DNA of 64,000 nucleotides from Planotetraspora sp. A-T 1434. Its GTDB lineage: Bacteria > Actinomycetota > Actinomycetes > Streptosporangiales > Streptosporangiaceae. Position 1 is the stretch's first letter. Each line of letters opens with the position of its first letter. Shown in pieces: positions 41,229-49,685 of the stretch. The stretch spans positions 1 through 64,000 of the forward strand of contig NZ_JAOEGB010000022.1 in assembly GCF_025420585.1 (NCBI RefSeq), in the 5' to 3' direction. The notes under the pieces are model-generated. The model made no database searches. It was not told the DNA's origin and saw nothing but the letters and a program-made list of their open reading frames with translations. The position numbers were made by a program, and so were the translations under genes.

Positions 41229-44200
41229 GTCGCCGCCAGGACGGACAGCAGGGCGGCCGCGCGGTCGGCGCCGACCCGGTGGCCCTTGGCGGCGAAACGC
41301 GTGCCCGCCTGCCGGGCGGCGTCGCCCGCCGCGGTCCGCTCGGACAACGCGGTCAGGACGTAGGCCTGGTCGAGCAGCACAGTTGCCTGACAGGCCGGGG
41401 AGTCGGTGCGGGCGGCTTCCCGTACGGCCCTGGCCGCCAGGAGCCTGGCCCTGCTCGGCTGGTCGCCCGCCACGGTCCTGGCCTTCATGCCGAGGAGCTC
41501 GGCCCGGTTGATGGGGGTGCTCCCCGAGGCGCTGGAAAGGGCCAGCCCGATCCAGCCGCGGGCGCCGTCCGGATCGCCCTGGTCCAGCCGGGCTCTGGCG
41601 AGATCGCGCCAGGCGGTGGTGAGGAGCTGCCCGTCCCCCAGCGACTCGGCCGCCGTGCAGGAGCGGCGCAGCGCCGTCTCGGCCGCCTCCGGCCGACCGG
41701 CGAGCAGGTCGAGCGAGGCGGAGAACAGCGGCAGGAACGCCCCCGCGAAGGCGTGGCCGATGCCGGTCATGATGGCTTCGGCCGCCAGGAAGGCGGCCCG
41801 GGCCTGCGCGGTGTCTCCCCGCATGGCGTGCATGACGGCCAGCGGGCACTGCATCACCGCGGCGACCGTCCTGCGCCCTTCGCCGTGCTCACGCAGCAGG
41901 CCGAGGCACTGCTCGACCGCCGCCTCGACGGCCACCGGGCCAAGCCACAGGGACACCGACAGCGCCCCGAGAGCGGTCGCCCGTTCCAGCTCGGCATCGG
42001 CCCGTACGGCATGGCCGAGCGCCCTGTCCAGCGTCTCGGCGGCCTCCACGAGCCTGCCCCGCGCCTGAGCCGCCTGCCCGATCCTGATCCAGGCGCGGGC
42101 CAGCCCGAGATGGTCGCCCGCCGCCTCGAAGACCGGCAGGCAGTCGTGAGCCGTCCGCGCCGACGGCTCGGGGTCGAGGTGGCCGAGGAACAGGCGGGCA
42201 TGCGCGGCCACGCCGGCCGCCGCCCACGTGGTCGCGACGGCGGCGGACGCGTCGTCGGCCACCTCACGCAGCAGCCGCTCACCGCGGTCAACCTGCCCGA
42301 GCATGACCCATGTCTCCGCCAGCCGCTCCGCGGTGGGCAGGCGCAGCGGGTCGTCCGCGTCGTACAGGCCGACGGCGCGCTCCAGGAGGCCGGACGCCCA
42401 GTTCAGGTCTCCCCGGCGCAGCGCGGACGCGCCCGCGGCCGACAGGTGGGCGGCCGCCCTGTCGCGCAGCCGCGCCGACCGCTCGTCGGGGCGGCCCAGT
42501 CCGGCCCGGTGGCGGTACGCCTGCTCCAGATGGCGCCCGACCACCTCGTCGTCCTCGCCGTGCCCGGACGACCAGCCGGCCAGACGCTCGTGCAGATCGC
42601 TGAGCCTGCGCTTGGAGACCGCCTGGTAGCACACCTCCTGAATGAGGCCGCTGACGAAGCGGAGCCGCCCGGCCTCGGCCCCGTCCACGGGCTCCAGGAA
42701 GCGGCCGCGCACAAGCGACCCGACGGCGTCTCCGGGCGCGCCCGGCTCTCCCGAAATCCCCAGGACGCCGATCTGGGCCAGGGTGAACTCCCTGCCGGCG
42801 ACGGCCCCGCATTCCAGGACCGCGCGCTCATCCTCGGGCAGGCTCTCGACGCGGGCGGCGATCAGGGCGCGCAGGCTCAAGGGGAGCCGCTCGGGCTCCT
42901 CCCCATGGCCGAGCATCGTCATGAGCTGCTCCAGAAAGAGCGGGTTCCCCTCGGCCCTCGACACCACCTGGTCCGTCATCACGGCGCCGGCCGCGTGGGC
43001 CGACACCTCGGGCGTCTGCGATGGCCGGGACAGATCGGCCAGCTCGCACGCGAGCACGCGCGAGTCGTCGTCGGTCAGCCTTTCCACCCGGTGAAGCACC
43101 CCCGGGGCCCGGTGCCCGCGCGGCTCGGGGCGGGCCACGCACAGGACGAGCAACGGCAGGTCGCGCACCTGCGACTCCAGCAGGGTCAGGGCGTCCGTCA
43201 ACGCGGGCGCGGCCCACTGCATGTCGTCCAGGATCAGCACCACCGGACGGTCTCCGGAGACGGCCCGCAGCAGACCGCCCACGGCCCACACCGTCTCCTC
43301 CAGGCCGGTTCCCGGCGTGCCGTCGGCGAGCAGCCCGGCGGCGAGAACGGCGGCGATCTCCGGTTCGGCCTCCGTCTTCCGCGCCAGCGGGCGCAGCGCC
43401 TCGGCCAGGCTCAGCAGCGAGCCGCCCTCGCCGTACGGACGGCACCGGCCCGATGCGAGCCGGGCTCGGCGGGCCACGGGTGAGCGGCCGGCCCAGGTGC
43501 GGACCAGCCGGGTCTTACCGATGCCGGCCTCCCCGAGAACGGTCACGACCCGGCAGTGGCGTCGCGCGGTCACCGCGTCCAGGTGGGCGTCCAGGCTGTC
43601 GAAGTCGCTGTGCCGGTTGACGAAGGGCAGGTCGAACCGGCGTGACACGGCCGGGTCGTCGGCTCGCACCGACTCGACGCGCCACGCCACGACCGGGTGG
43701 TCCACGCCGCGAAGGCTGAGCGGGCCGGTCGGGGCGGCCACCACGGCCTGCCCGGCGGCGACCCTGGTGTCGTGCCCGATGACGATCTCGCCGGGCGCCG
43801 CGGCGGTCTGCAGCCGCGCCGCCACGTTGACGACCTGCCCGGACACCAGCGCCTGGCTTCCGGCGTTCTCCGCCGAGGCCACCACCTCGCCGGTGTTGAC
43901 GCCGATGCGAGCCCGCAGCCGGATCCCGATCTCGGCCTCGACCTCGTCGTTGAAGCTCTCCAGCGCGGCCCGCATCTCCAGCGCCGCCCGTACGGCCCGC
44001 AGCGCGTCGTCCTCGTGCAGCGTCGGCACGCCGAACACGCCCACCACGGCGTCCCCGATGAACTTCTCCACGACTCCGCCGTGGTACTCGACACGGTCCC
44101 GCATCAGGTCGAAGTACCGCAGCAGGATCGAGCGCAGGGACTCGGGGTCGAGCTCGCCGCTGAGCGCCGTGGACTCGGTGAGGTCGCAGAAGATCACTGA

Positions 44201-44239
44201 GACGACTTTGCGGATGACCCTGGTGCCGGCGACGTCCAT
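41225..44239 (-). CDS. adenylate/guanylate cyclase-AAA ATPase-TPR regulator
   Basis: A 1004-residue protein. Residues 10-190 form a class III nucleotidyl cyclase catalytic domain with metal Asp residues in FCDLTEST and FIGDAVVGVFG and the transition-state NVAAR motif. An ATPase follows (Walker A GEAGIGKTRL, Walker B VLILDDMQW), then a long helical TPR region. No DNA-binding domain is visible. Such proteins are thought to sense signals and regulate nearby genes. It overlaps the peptide gene upstream and the subtilase downstream by ATGA, so it is co-expressed with the RiPP genes. The domain calls are firm; active cyclase function is likely but unproven. Confidence 0.9.
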   Translation of the reverse strand: MDVAGTRVIRKVVSVIFCDLTESTALSGELDPESLRSILLRYFDLMRDRVEYHGGVVEKFIGDAVVGVFGVPTLHEDDALRAVRAALEMRAALESFNDEVEAEIGIRLRARIGVNTGEVVASAENAGSQALVSGQVVNVAARLQTAAAPGEIVIGHDTRVAAGQAVVAAPTGPLSLRGVDHPVVAWRVESVRADDPAVSRRFDLPFVNRHSDFDSLDAHLDAVTARRHCRVVTVLGEAGIGKTRLVRTWAGRSPVARRARLASGRCRPYGEGGSLLSLAEALRPLARKTEAEPEIAAVLAAGLLADGTPGTGLEETVWAVGGLLRAVSGDRPVVLILDDMQWAAPALTDALTLLESQVRDLPLLVLCVARPEPRGHRAPGVLHRVERLTDDDSRVLACELADLSRPSQTPEVSAHAAGAVMTDQVVSRAEGNPLFLEQLMTMLGHGEEPERLPLSLRALIAARVESLPEDERAVLECGAVAGREFTLAQIGVLGISGEPGAPGDAVGSLVRGRFLEPVDGAEAGRLRFVSGLIQEVCYQAVSKRRLSDLHERLAGWSSGHGEDDEVVGRHLEQAYRHRAGLGRPDERSARLRDRAAAHLSAAGASALRRGDLNWASGLLERAVGLYDADDPLRLPTAERLAETWVMLGQVDRGERLLREVADDASAAVATTWAAAGVAAHARLFLGHLDPEPSARTAHDCLPVFEAAGDHLGLARAWIRIGQAAQARGRLVEAAETLDRALGHAVRADAELERATALGALSVSLWLGPVAVEAAVEQCLGLLREHGEGRRTVAAVMQCPLAVMHAMRGDTAQARAAFLAAEAIMTGIGHAFAGAFLPLFSASLDLLAGRPEAAETALRRSCTAAESLGDGQLLTTAWRDLARARLDQGDPDGARGWIGLALSSASGSTPINRAELLGMKARTVAGDQPSRARLLAARAVREAARTDSPACQATVLLDQAYVLTALSERTAAGDAARQAGTRFAAKGHRVGADRAAALLSVLAAT

Positions 44240-44427
44240 CAGAAGAGCAACCCGCCGATCATGTGGGCCTCCACGTCGGGCGCCGCGTCCAGCATCTGGA
44301 GCTGGATGGAGATCAGCAGATTCGTCTCCTCCTCGCTGAGGCGTGAGATGACGGCGAGCTGCTCCTCATCGGCCGGGCCGAGGTCGATGCCCGCCTCCGT
44401 CAGCGCGTGGAGCGGATCGAATGCCAC
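44239..44427 (-). CDS. aroma-sacti-type small peptide (possible RiPP precursor)
   Basis: A 62-residue acidic peptide from a GTG at 44427 with GGAGG upstream. FDPLHALTEAGIDLGPADEE, LSEEETNLL, a helix and PDVEAHMIGGLLF at the end fit the aroma-sacti cluster domain as I remember it: a small actinobacterial peptide family found beside modifying enzymes. It overlaps the haem-oxygenase-like gene by 28 bases and the cyclase gene by ATGA. It contains no cysteine, so any modification must use other residues. Whether it is a substrate or an accessory protein is open. Confidence 0.65.
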   Translation of the reverse strand: MAFDPLHALTEAGIDLGPADEEQLAVISRLSEEETNLLISIQLQMLDAAPDVEAHMIGGLLF

Positions 44428-45230
44428 GGTTCCTCCAAGGTGTTCTGTGCGATCGGAGTGGCGAGGCCGGCGGGGCCGCCGAGGTCGGCCGGGCCCGGAA
44501 AACCGGCCAGCCCGGCCAGCCCGGCCAGCCCGGCCAGGTCGGCGAACAGGCGCGTCGCCGCCTGAGTCGTGTGCAGGGCGCTGAGACCGATCGCCTGCTC
44601 CTGCCGGCCGGTCAGCGGCAGCCGGTCGAGGAGGGCGTCCAGCTCGGCACGGTGCTCCAGGTCGAGCTCGGCGTGGTGCCGCAGGGTGCGGAAGGCCGCC
44701 TCCGGGTAGCCCGTCCGCACGCGCAGGTGGCCGAGCAGCGCACCGGTCGGCGGAAAGCCCTCCAGGACGGCGATGTAACCGAGCAGAGCCACGGGATCGT
44801 CATGGATCACCCAGTAGTACTGGGCTCCGACGAGAGCGGCCGCCGACGAGGACGGCCGGCCCGGGGCATGGCCGAGGGCCTCCAGGTCGTCGCGAAGCCA
44901 GACGTCGTGGCCGCGTTCCTCCTCGATGTGGCCACGCAGGTATCCGGCCAGCTCCCGCTGCCCCTGCCGTACGGCCTCGGACAGGGCGGTCTCCATGAGC
45001 GGGACCGACGCGGTGATCACCTCGTGCATGGCCGCGAGGTAGGCGGGGTAGCGCAGCCGGAGGTCGGGGGCCGCCCACAGGCGGGCCGCGGCGGCCCGCA
45101 GGCCCGGCATGAGCAACTCGATCTTGACGCGGAGCGCCCCGCTGCGCGTGCCGGGAATCGTGCGATCACGGGTCCCGCCAGGACCGCCGGCGCGGGCCCC
45201 GCTGCGAGGGCCGGGAATCGTGTCCGTCAT
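44400..45230 (-). CDS. haem-oxygenase-like diiron redox enzyme
   Basis: A 276-residue helical protein resembling the iron-containing redox (HDO) superfamily. Likely ligands are the Glu and His residues in GHIEEERGHDVW, VLEGFPPTG and HHAELDLEHRAELD. Known HDO members oxidise or cleave amino acids, fatty acids or peptides. It lies directly upstream of the aroma-sacti-like peptide and may modify it. The C-terminus carries a GLAGLAGLAG run encoded by a 9-base repeat (about 44502-44541). The ATG at 45230 overlaps the oligopeptidase stop. Confidence 0.72.
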   Translation of the reverse strand: MTDTIPGPRSGARAGGPGGTRDRTIPGTRSGALRVKIELLMPGLRAAAARLWAAPDLRLRYPAYLAAMHEVITASVPLMETALSEAVRQGQRELAGYLRGHIEEERGHDVWLRDDLEALGHAPGRPSSSAAALVGAQYYWVIHDDPVALLGYIAVLEGFPPTGALLGHLRVRTGYPEAAFRTLRHHAELDLEHRAELDALLDRLPLTGRQEQAIGLSALHTTQAATRLFADLAGLAGLAGLAGFPGPADLGGPAGLATPIAQNTLEEPWHSIRSTR

Positions 45231-47296
45231 GACGCGCCGCCTTCGCGCGATCCGGTCAGGCCCGTGTGGTGCGCGAGGAAGGTGAGGACCTTCGCGGCGA
45301 GCCGGACTGCTTCGTCCCCCATCGCACCGGCGTGTCCGGCGCCCTCCACCATGTGGTGCAGGATGGGCCCTCCATCGGCCGCGTGCTGCAACTGCGCGGC
45401 CATCTTGCGCGAGTGGAGCGGATCGACCCGCGTGTCGTTGTCTCCGCTGAGGAGGAGAACCGCCGCGTTGCCGAAGGGCGCTCTGACGTTGTGGTACGGC
45501 GAGTACTTGAGCAGCGCCTCCAGGTCCGCCGGGTCCTCCGGCGAGCCGTACTCCTGACGCCAGGCCCTGCCCAGGCCCCAGCGCTCGTAGCGGATCATGT
45601 CCAGGGGAGCCGCCGCGCTGACGACGGCGGCGTAGGCGTGGGGCCGCTGGACGACGGTCCCCATGGCGAGGAGCCCGCCGTTGCTGCCACCGAGCAGGGC
45701 GAGTTGTTCCGGCGTCGTCCAGCCCTGCCGGACGAGCCAGTCGGCTGCCGCGTGCAGGTCGGCGAACGCGTTGGGCTTGTTGGTCCTGGCTCCGTCCCGG
45801 TGCCACTGCCTGCCACGCTCGTCGCCGCCGCGGATGCCCGCGACCGCGCTCACGCCGCCGCGGAGCACCCAGGCCACGAAGTCCGGTTCGTACTTCGGGC
45901 GGAAGGAGATGCCGAAGCCGCCGTAGGCGGTGAGGATTGCCGGCCGGGGCCGGCCGGGGTCACCGTCTCCGTCCGCGGCCGGGGCCAGGATGGTGAGGGG
46001 CACCTCGGTTCCGTCGAACGAGCGATAGGTGCGGTGCAGGATCCTGATGTCCGCTCGGGGGGTTCCCTCGGAGTCGACGGGCGTCACCCGGCCCGACTCG
46101 ACGTCCAGACGCCAGACGGACGGAGGGATGACCCAGTCCGTGTAGCTCAGCGTCAGCGCTCCCGGGTCGGGGCCGGGCATGATCCCCATGACGGCGCCCG
46201 TGCCGGGAAGGACGACATCGGTGACGACCGCTCCGGTCTCCGCGTCGTGGACGGTCATCTGGCTGAGGCCGTCCCGTGTGCGCAGGGCGACCAGGCGTTT
46301 GCCGCGTCCGGTCCGGGCCAGGGCCACCGTGGAGAGGGCGGCGGCGGTGTCCTCGGGGATGAGGACCCGCCATGGCCCCCACCCGCGGGAGACGGGTTCG
46401 GCCACGAGCACCTGCCCGAACCCGGCCGTCGTCGAGACCGTGGCGAGCAACCGGCCGTCCTCGTCGACCAGGACACTGGCCGAGGACGCCCCGTCCAGCG
46501 ACAGCGGACGGGGCCGCCCCCCTGTCTCGATGTCCGCGACGAGCACCTGCGTCTCCCGGGAGGTCCCCTCACGGATGGTGAAGACCAGCCATCGGTCGTG
46601 GCAGAGCCCGACGTGATAGCGCGTGGTCGCCCCCTCGTCACCGATCAGGATCTCGTCCTCGGTGACCGGGGTGCCCACCATGTGCCAGTAGACGCCGCGT
46701 CCCGGACGGTCGAGATGATCGCGTACATAGAAGAAACCACGGCCGTCGGCCCGCCACTCGATCGGCGAGTAGCGGGTGTGCGCGATGGCGTCCACGATCC
46801 GCCCGGTGGTCACCTCCACGATCGACAACGGGGTGTGCCGCTCGTCGCCCGCCAGGACGATCTGAATGGAGAGGTGCTCCCCCGTCGGCGACGGCTGCCA
46901 GCGCCGGATGAAGGCATCGGGCGGGAAGGTGACGTCGATGGGCGTCCACGGACCGCCGTCGCGGCTCTGGAACTCCGGTTCCCAGGCGGCGAGGCTGTCG
47001 CGCCGGCCGAGCCGGAACCTCCGAGATCCAGCGATCTTGACGGGTGAACGGACGGGCCCGCTCATCAGGCCGCGTATCGCCTCTCCCCAATGGCCGAGGC
47101 CGGGGAGCCGCTCCAGATATCCCGTGCTGAGAAGCTGCTGATCGCCTATCCAGTCCCGGACGGCCTCGGTGTGGCCTCCCTCCAGCCACCGGTACGGGTC
47201 CGCGACCGGGTGCCCGTGATAGTCCTCGACGATCGGCTCGCGGGGGGCCTGCGGATACGCGGGAACGGCGACCCGCCGGTGTTCGGGAGAAGTCAT
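45227..47296 (-). CDS. S9 prolyl oligopeptidase (FlaP-like)
   Basis: A 689-residue serine peptidase with an N-terminal beta-propeller (about 70-420) and a C-terminal alpha/beta-hydrolase. The catalytic Ser is in GGSNGGLLA, the Asp in DNDTRVDP and the His in EGAGHAG. It cuts short peptides after proline. Class III lanthipeptide clusters can use such an enzyme (FlaP) to remove leaders, and four of the five precursors here have Ala-Pro just before the core. It has no signal peptide, so it acts in the cytoplasm. The ATG at 47296 overlaps the transporter stop. Confidence 0.93.
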   Translation of the reverse strand: MTSPEHRRVAVPAYPQAPREPIVEDYHGHPVADPYRWLEGGHTEAVRDWIGDQQLLSTGYLERLPGLGHWGEAIRGLMSGPVRSPVKIAGSRRFRLGRRDSLAAWEPEFQSRDGGPWTPIDVTFPPDAFIRRWQPSPTGEHLSIQIVLAGDERHTPLSIVEVTTGRIVDAIAHTRYSPIEWRADGRGFFYVRDHLDRPGRGVYWHMVGTPVTEDEILIGDEGATTRYHVGLCHDRWLVFTIREGTSRETQVLVADIETGGRPRPLSLDGASSASVLVDEDGRLLATVSTTAGFGQVLVAEPVSRGWGPWRVLIPEDTAAALSTVALARTGRGKRLVALRTRDGLSQMTVHDAETGAVVTDVVLPGTGAVMGIMPGPDPGALTLSYTDWVIPPSVWRLDVESGRVTPVDSEGTPRADIRILHRTYRSFDGTEVPLTILAPAADGDGDPGRPRPAILTAYGGFGISFRPKYEPDFVAWVLRGGVSAVAGIRGGDERGRQWHRDGARTNKPNAFADLHAAADWLVRQGWTTPEQLALLGGSNGGLLAMGTVVQRPHAYAAVVSAAAPLDMIRYERWGLGRAWRQEYGSPEDPADLEALLKYSPYHNVRAPFGNAAVLLLSGDNDTRVDPLHSRKMAAQLQHAADGGPILHHMVEGAGHAGAMGDEAVRLAAKVLTFLAHHTGLTGSREGGAS

Positions 47297-48567
47297 GGCC
47301 GGGCTCCGGATGCTACGAGGGAGGTGTCCGTGGCGGGAGGAGTCAGGTGCAGCCGTCCACGGCGCACCCAGATCAGGAAGATCACCGCCGCGAGGACGAT
47401 AAGGGCCTGGCACAGCCAGAGGCCGCCACGGACGCCGAAACGCTCACCGGCGACGCCGCCCAGCAGCGCGCCGAGCGTGCTCGCGAACGTCGTGACCGAC
47501 CCCAGGAGGGTGCCCACCCGGCCGAAGAACTCGTCGCCCACGTCGTCCGACAGAATGCCGACGAGCGCCAGGTTGGCGGCGGCGCCGAAGAACACCGGCA
47601 GCCCCATCCCGAACACGACGGCTGTCACGGCCAGCCACAGCGGGCCCTGCGCCGCCGGAAGGGTGAAGCCGCACACGGCTATGGCCGGCAGGCAGATCAC
47701 CAGCAGCCGGCGAGCGGTCAGGCGCTCCGAGAGCAGGCGAGACCCCACGAAGGTGCCCGCGGCGGCCAGCAGCGTCGCCGCCACCGCGGGCACGCTGTAG
47801 AGGGCGACCGGCAGCCGCAACGTGTCCAGCAGGAACACGGCACGCTGGGCGGTGGTGCCACTTGTGGCGACGCTCACCAGGACGGCGTAGACCGTGTAGG
47901 CGACGAGGAGGCCGTGCGTGCGAACGGCGGTCACCCCGTCGCGCAACTCCCGCAGCAGGCCGGCCCGGGCTTGTGTGGGCGCCTCCCGCCGGTCCGGTGA
48001 CCGCAGGGCGCCCAGAGCCAGGGCGCTCACCAGATAGGTCAGCGCGTCCAGGAAGAACAGCAACGCGGCGCCCAGCCCCGCCACAAGGGGCCCGGCGGTG
48101 CTCGCCGCGACGGACCGGGAGAGCAGCTCGGACGACTGCAACTTCCCCCTGGCCTTGCTGAGGTCGCCGACGTCGAGACTGCGGAGGTGGGAGAAGTACA
48201 GGGCGCCGGTGACGACCTGCGCGAGGCCCAGCGCGAAGGACGTTCCCGACAGGATCAGGACGCTCAGCAGGCCGCTGAAGGCCATGACGGCGCACACGAG
48301 CGTCGCCACACCGCAGGCCAGATCGACGAGTATGAGCGTGCGCCGTGGGCGGGTCACCCGATCTGCCAGGACCCCGAGAATCGGCCCGAACAACAGTGCC
48401 GGCGAGGTCCCGGCGGCGACGATCAGGGAAACCTGACGCGGTCCGGCGTCGAGGATGGCCACCGCCACCACCGAGGTGGCGGTGGCGGTCAGTGTGCTGC
48501 CGAAGGCCGAGGTGGCCTGCCCCCACAAATAGAGGCGCATGTCGGTAGGTCGGGCGATGAGGGGCAC
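47293..48567 (-). CDS. MFS exporter of the lanthipeptide set
   Basis: A 424-residue, twelve-helix MFS_3-type transporter (GVLADRVTRPRRTLILVDL loop). The start is the GTG at 48565-48567 with GGAG upstream; a longer frame exists but covers the small peptide gene upstream in another frame. It probably exports the mature lanthipeptides or protects the host. No ABC transporter is encoded in the island. Confidence 0.88.
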   Translation of the reverse strand: MPLIARPTDMRLYLWGQATSAFGSTLTATATSVVAVAILDAGPRQVSLIVAAGTSPALLFGPILGVLADRVTRPRRTLILVDLACGVATLVCAVMAFSGLLSVLILSGTSFALGLAQVVTGALYFSHLRSLDVGDLSKARGKLQSSELLSRSVAASTAGPLVAGLGAALLFFLDALTYLVSALALGALRSPDRREAPTQARAGLLRELRDGVTAVRTHGLLVAYTVYAVLVSVATSGTTAQRAVFLLDTLRLPVALYSVPAVAATLLAAAGTFVGSRLLSERLTARRLLVICLPAIAVCGFTLPAAQGPLWLAVTAVVFGMGLPVFFGAAANLALVGILSDDVGDEFFGRVGTLLGSVTTFASTLGALLGGVAGERFGVRGGLWLCQALIVLAAVIFLIWVRRGRLHLTPPATDTSLVASGARP

Positions 48568-48599
48568 GGGAGACTCCGCCGTTGTCGTTCGCTTTGAGA

Positions 48600-48767
48600 T
48601 CAGCCCGGAAAGGGATCCGAGCAGAAGGCCATCGACAGCACGCTGTTGGGCGCGTCGAAGCCCATCTCCATTTCCACTTCCATGTCCATGTGCGCATGGA
48701 CGTCCGCGTCGTCGAGCCCGTAAGGAATGTCGTGCGGCAGATTGTTGAGTGACATCACTTGGTCCAT
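48600..48767 (-). CDS. 55-residue Met/His-rich peptide, unknown
   Basis: A short gene from an ATG with AGAAGGA upstream. The peptide starts MDQVMSLNNLPHDIPYG, has an alternating acidic/Met run MDMEVEMEM after DVHAHM, and ends with one cysteine (AFCSDPFPG). It lies between the last lanthipeptide precursor and the exporter in the same direction. It lacks the ILxLQ leader motif, so it is not a copy of the five precursors. It may be a precursor for another enzyme of the island or a metal-binding peptide. Confidence 0.6.
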   Translation of the reverse strand: MDQVMSLNNLPHDIPYGLDDADVHAHMDMEVEMEMGFDAPNSVLSMAFCSDPFPG

Positions 48768-48796
48768 GGTTCCTTCTCTTCACCAGAGTTCGGCTG

Positions 48797-48827
48797 GGTA
48801 CCGGGGTGAGTCGCCGTCCCCGGCACC
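48797..48827 (-). other. hairpin between short peptide genes
   Basis: GGTACCGGGG and CCCCGGCACC form a 10-base stem with one mismatch, between the Met-rich peptide and precursor A. The same spacer is duplicated upstream at 49017-49050. Confidence 0.5.
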
Positions 48828-48881
48828 CGCCATCGGTTGCTGATTCAGCTCATCGAGCCGAATCCGGACCTCGAGCCGTTA

Positions 48882-48986
48882 CTACTGCTGATTGGTGCAC
48901 AGGAAGTAGCTCGTGGCGCTGAAGGCCCCGTCCTCCTCAGCGCCTTCCGGATTGCGCAGGTCCTGGAGCTTCAGAATCTCAATCAT
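48882..48986 (-). CDS. class III lanthipeptide precursor A
   Basis: A 34-residue precursor starting from an ATG with AAAGGAAA upstream. The leader has ILKLQ, the class III recognition motif (ILELQ-like), and an acidic patch. The core SATSYFLC is a labionin-type Ser-x2-Ser-x3-Cys motif, followed by TNQQ. Unlike the other four it has no Pro before the core (EEDGAF). It is the most divergent of the three x3-ring copies. Confidence 0.87.
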   Translation of the reverse strand: MIEILKLQDLRNPEGAEEDGAFSATSYFLCTNQQ

Positions 48987-49016
48987 CGCGTTTCCTTTCT
49001 CGGGCTGTTCAGGTCG

Positions 49017-49050
49017 GTGCCGGGTGTGAGTCGCTGCCCCCACCCGGCAC
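49017..49050 (-). other. hairpin between precursors A and B
   Basis: GTGCCGGGTG and CACCCGGCAC form a perfect 10-base stem with a 14-base loop. It is a possible attenuator or mRNA processing site setting the ratio between precursors. Confidence 0.55.
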
Positions 49051-49105
49051 TCGCCATCGGTTGCCGAATCAGCTCATCGAGCCGAATCCGGACTTCGAGC
49101 CGTTG

Positions 49106-49210
49106 CTACTGCTGTGCCGTGCACAGGAAGTAGCTCTTGGTGCTGTCGGGCGCCTCCTCCTCCGTGCCTTCCGGAGTGCGCAGGGCCTGGAGCTTCAGAA
49201 TCTCCGTCAT
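49106..49210 (-). CDS. class III lanthipeptide precursor B
   Basis: A 34-residue precursor. The leader is MTEILKLQALRTPEGTEEEA, then Pro, then the core DSTKSYFLCTAQQ with Ser-x2-Ser-x3-Cys. The ATG at 49210 has AAAGG upstream. A longer open frame runs through it from upstream but lacks a ribosome-binding site. It is nearly identical to precursor C. Confidence 0.9.
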   Translation of the reverse strand: MTEILKLQALRTPEGTEEEAPDSTKSYFLCTAQQ

Positions 49211-49308
49211 CGTGTTGCCTTTCTTTGACTTGTTCAGGAGGGCGCGGGGGAACGCACCCCGGCCTGAATTTCTCCGGCTGATCGAGCCCGTTTGGACTCG
49301 AGCCGTTA

Positions 49309-49413
49309 CTACTGCTGCTCGGTGCACAGGAAGTAGCTCCTGGTGCTGGTGGGCGCCTCCTCCTCCGTACCTTCCGGAGTGCGCAGGGCCTGAAGCTTCA
49401 GAATCTCGGTCAT
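49309..49413 (-). CDS. class III lanthipeptide precursor C
   Basis: A 34-residue precursor differing from B in only a few core residues: EEEAP then TSTRSYFLCTEQQ, again Ser-x2-Ser-x3-Cys. The start ATG follows AGGGGAGGG, the strongest ribosome-binding site of the set. B and C are probably a recent duplication. Confidence 0.9.
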   Translation of the reverse strand: MTEILKLQALRTPEGTEEEAPTSTRSYFLCTEQQ

Positions 49414-49535
49414 TTTCCCTCCCCTCTGATATCGCTTGTCTATTGGAACGGCGCCGGGTATCGGACCACGGACACCGGCCACTGGCGTGGAAAGTCTTCT
49501 ATGGATTAGAACAGGTCAGAGCTGCGCATCCGCGT

Positions 49536-49655
49536 TCAGCTCGGCGGTCTCGGAGGCGGGCAGAGAACGCCGACGCTGAATGTGCTCACCGTCCACGGCG
49601 CCTTGTCCGTCTCCTCCGGACCGCGCAGAACCTGGAGTTTCAGAATCTCAGTCAC
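49536..49655 (-). CDS. class III lanthipeptide precursor D
   Basis: A 39-residue precursor with a GTG start at 49655 (GAAGGG upstream). The leader has TEILKLQVLRGPEETDKAP; the core has STFSVGVLC, a Ser-x2-Ser-x4-Cys motif with one more spacer residue than A-C. A proline-rich tail CPPPRPPS follows and is unusual for the class. The tail might limit or guide a proline-specific peptidase. Confidence 0.85.
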   Translation of the reverse strand: MTEILKLQVLRGPEETDKAPWTVSTFSVGVLCPPPRPPS

Positions 49656-49685
49656 CTTTGTTTTCCCTTCTTCTATGGCCTCGGC

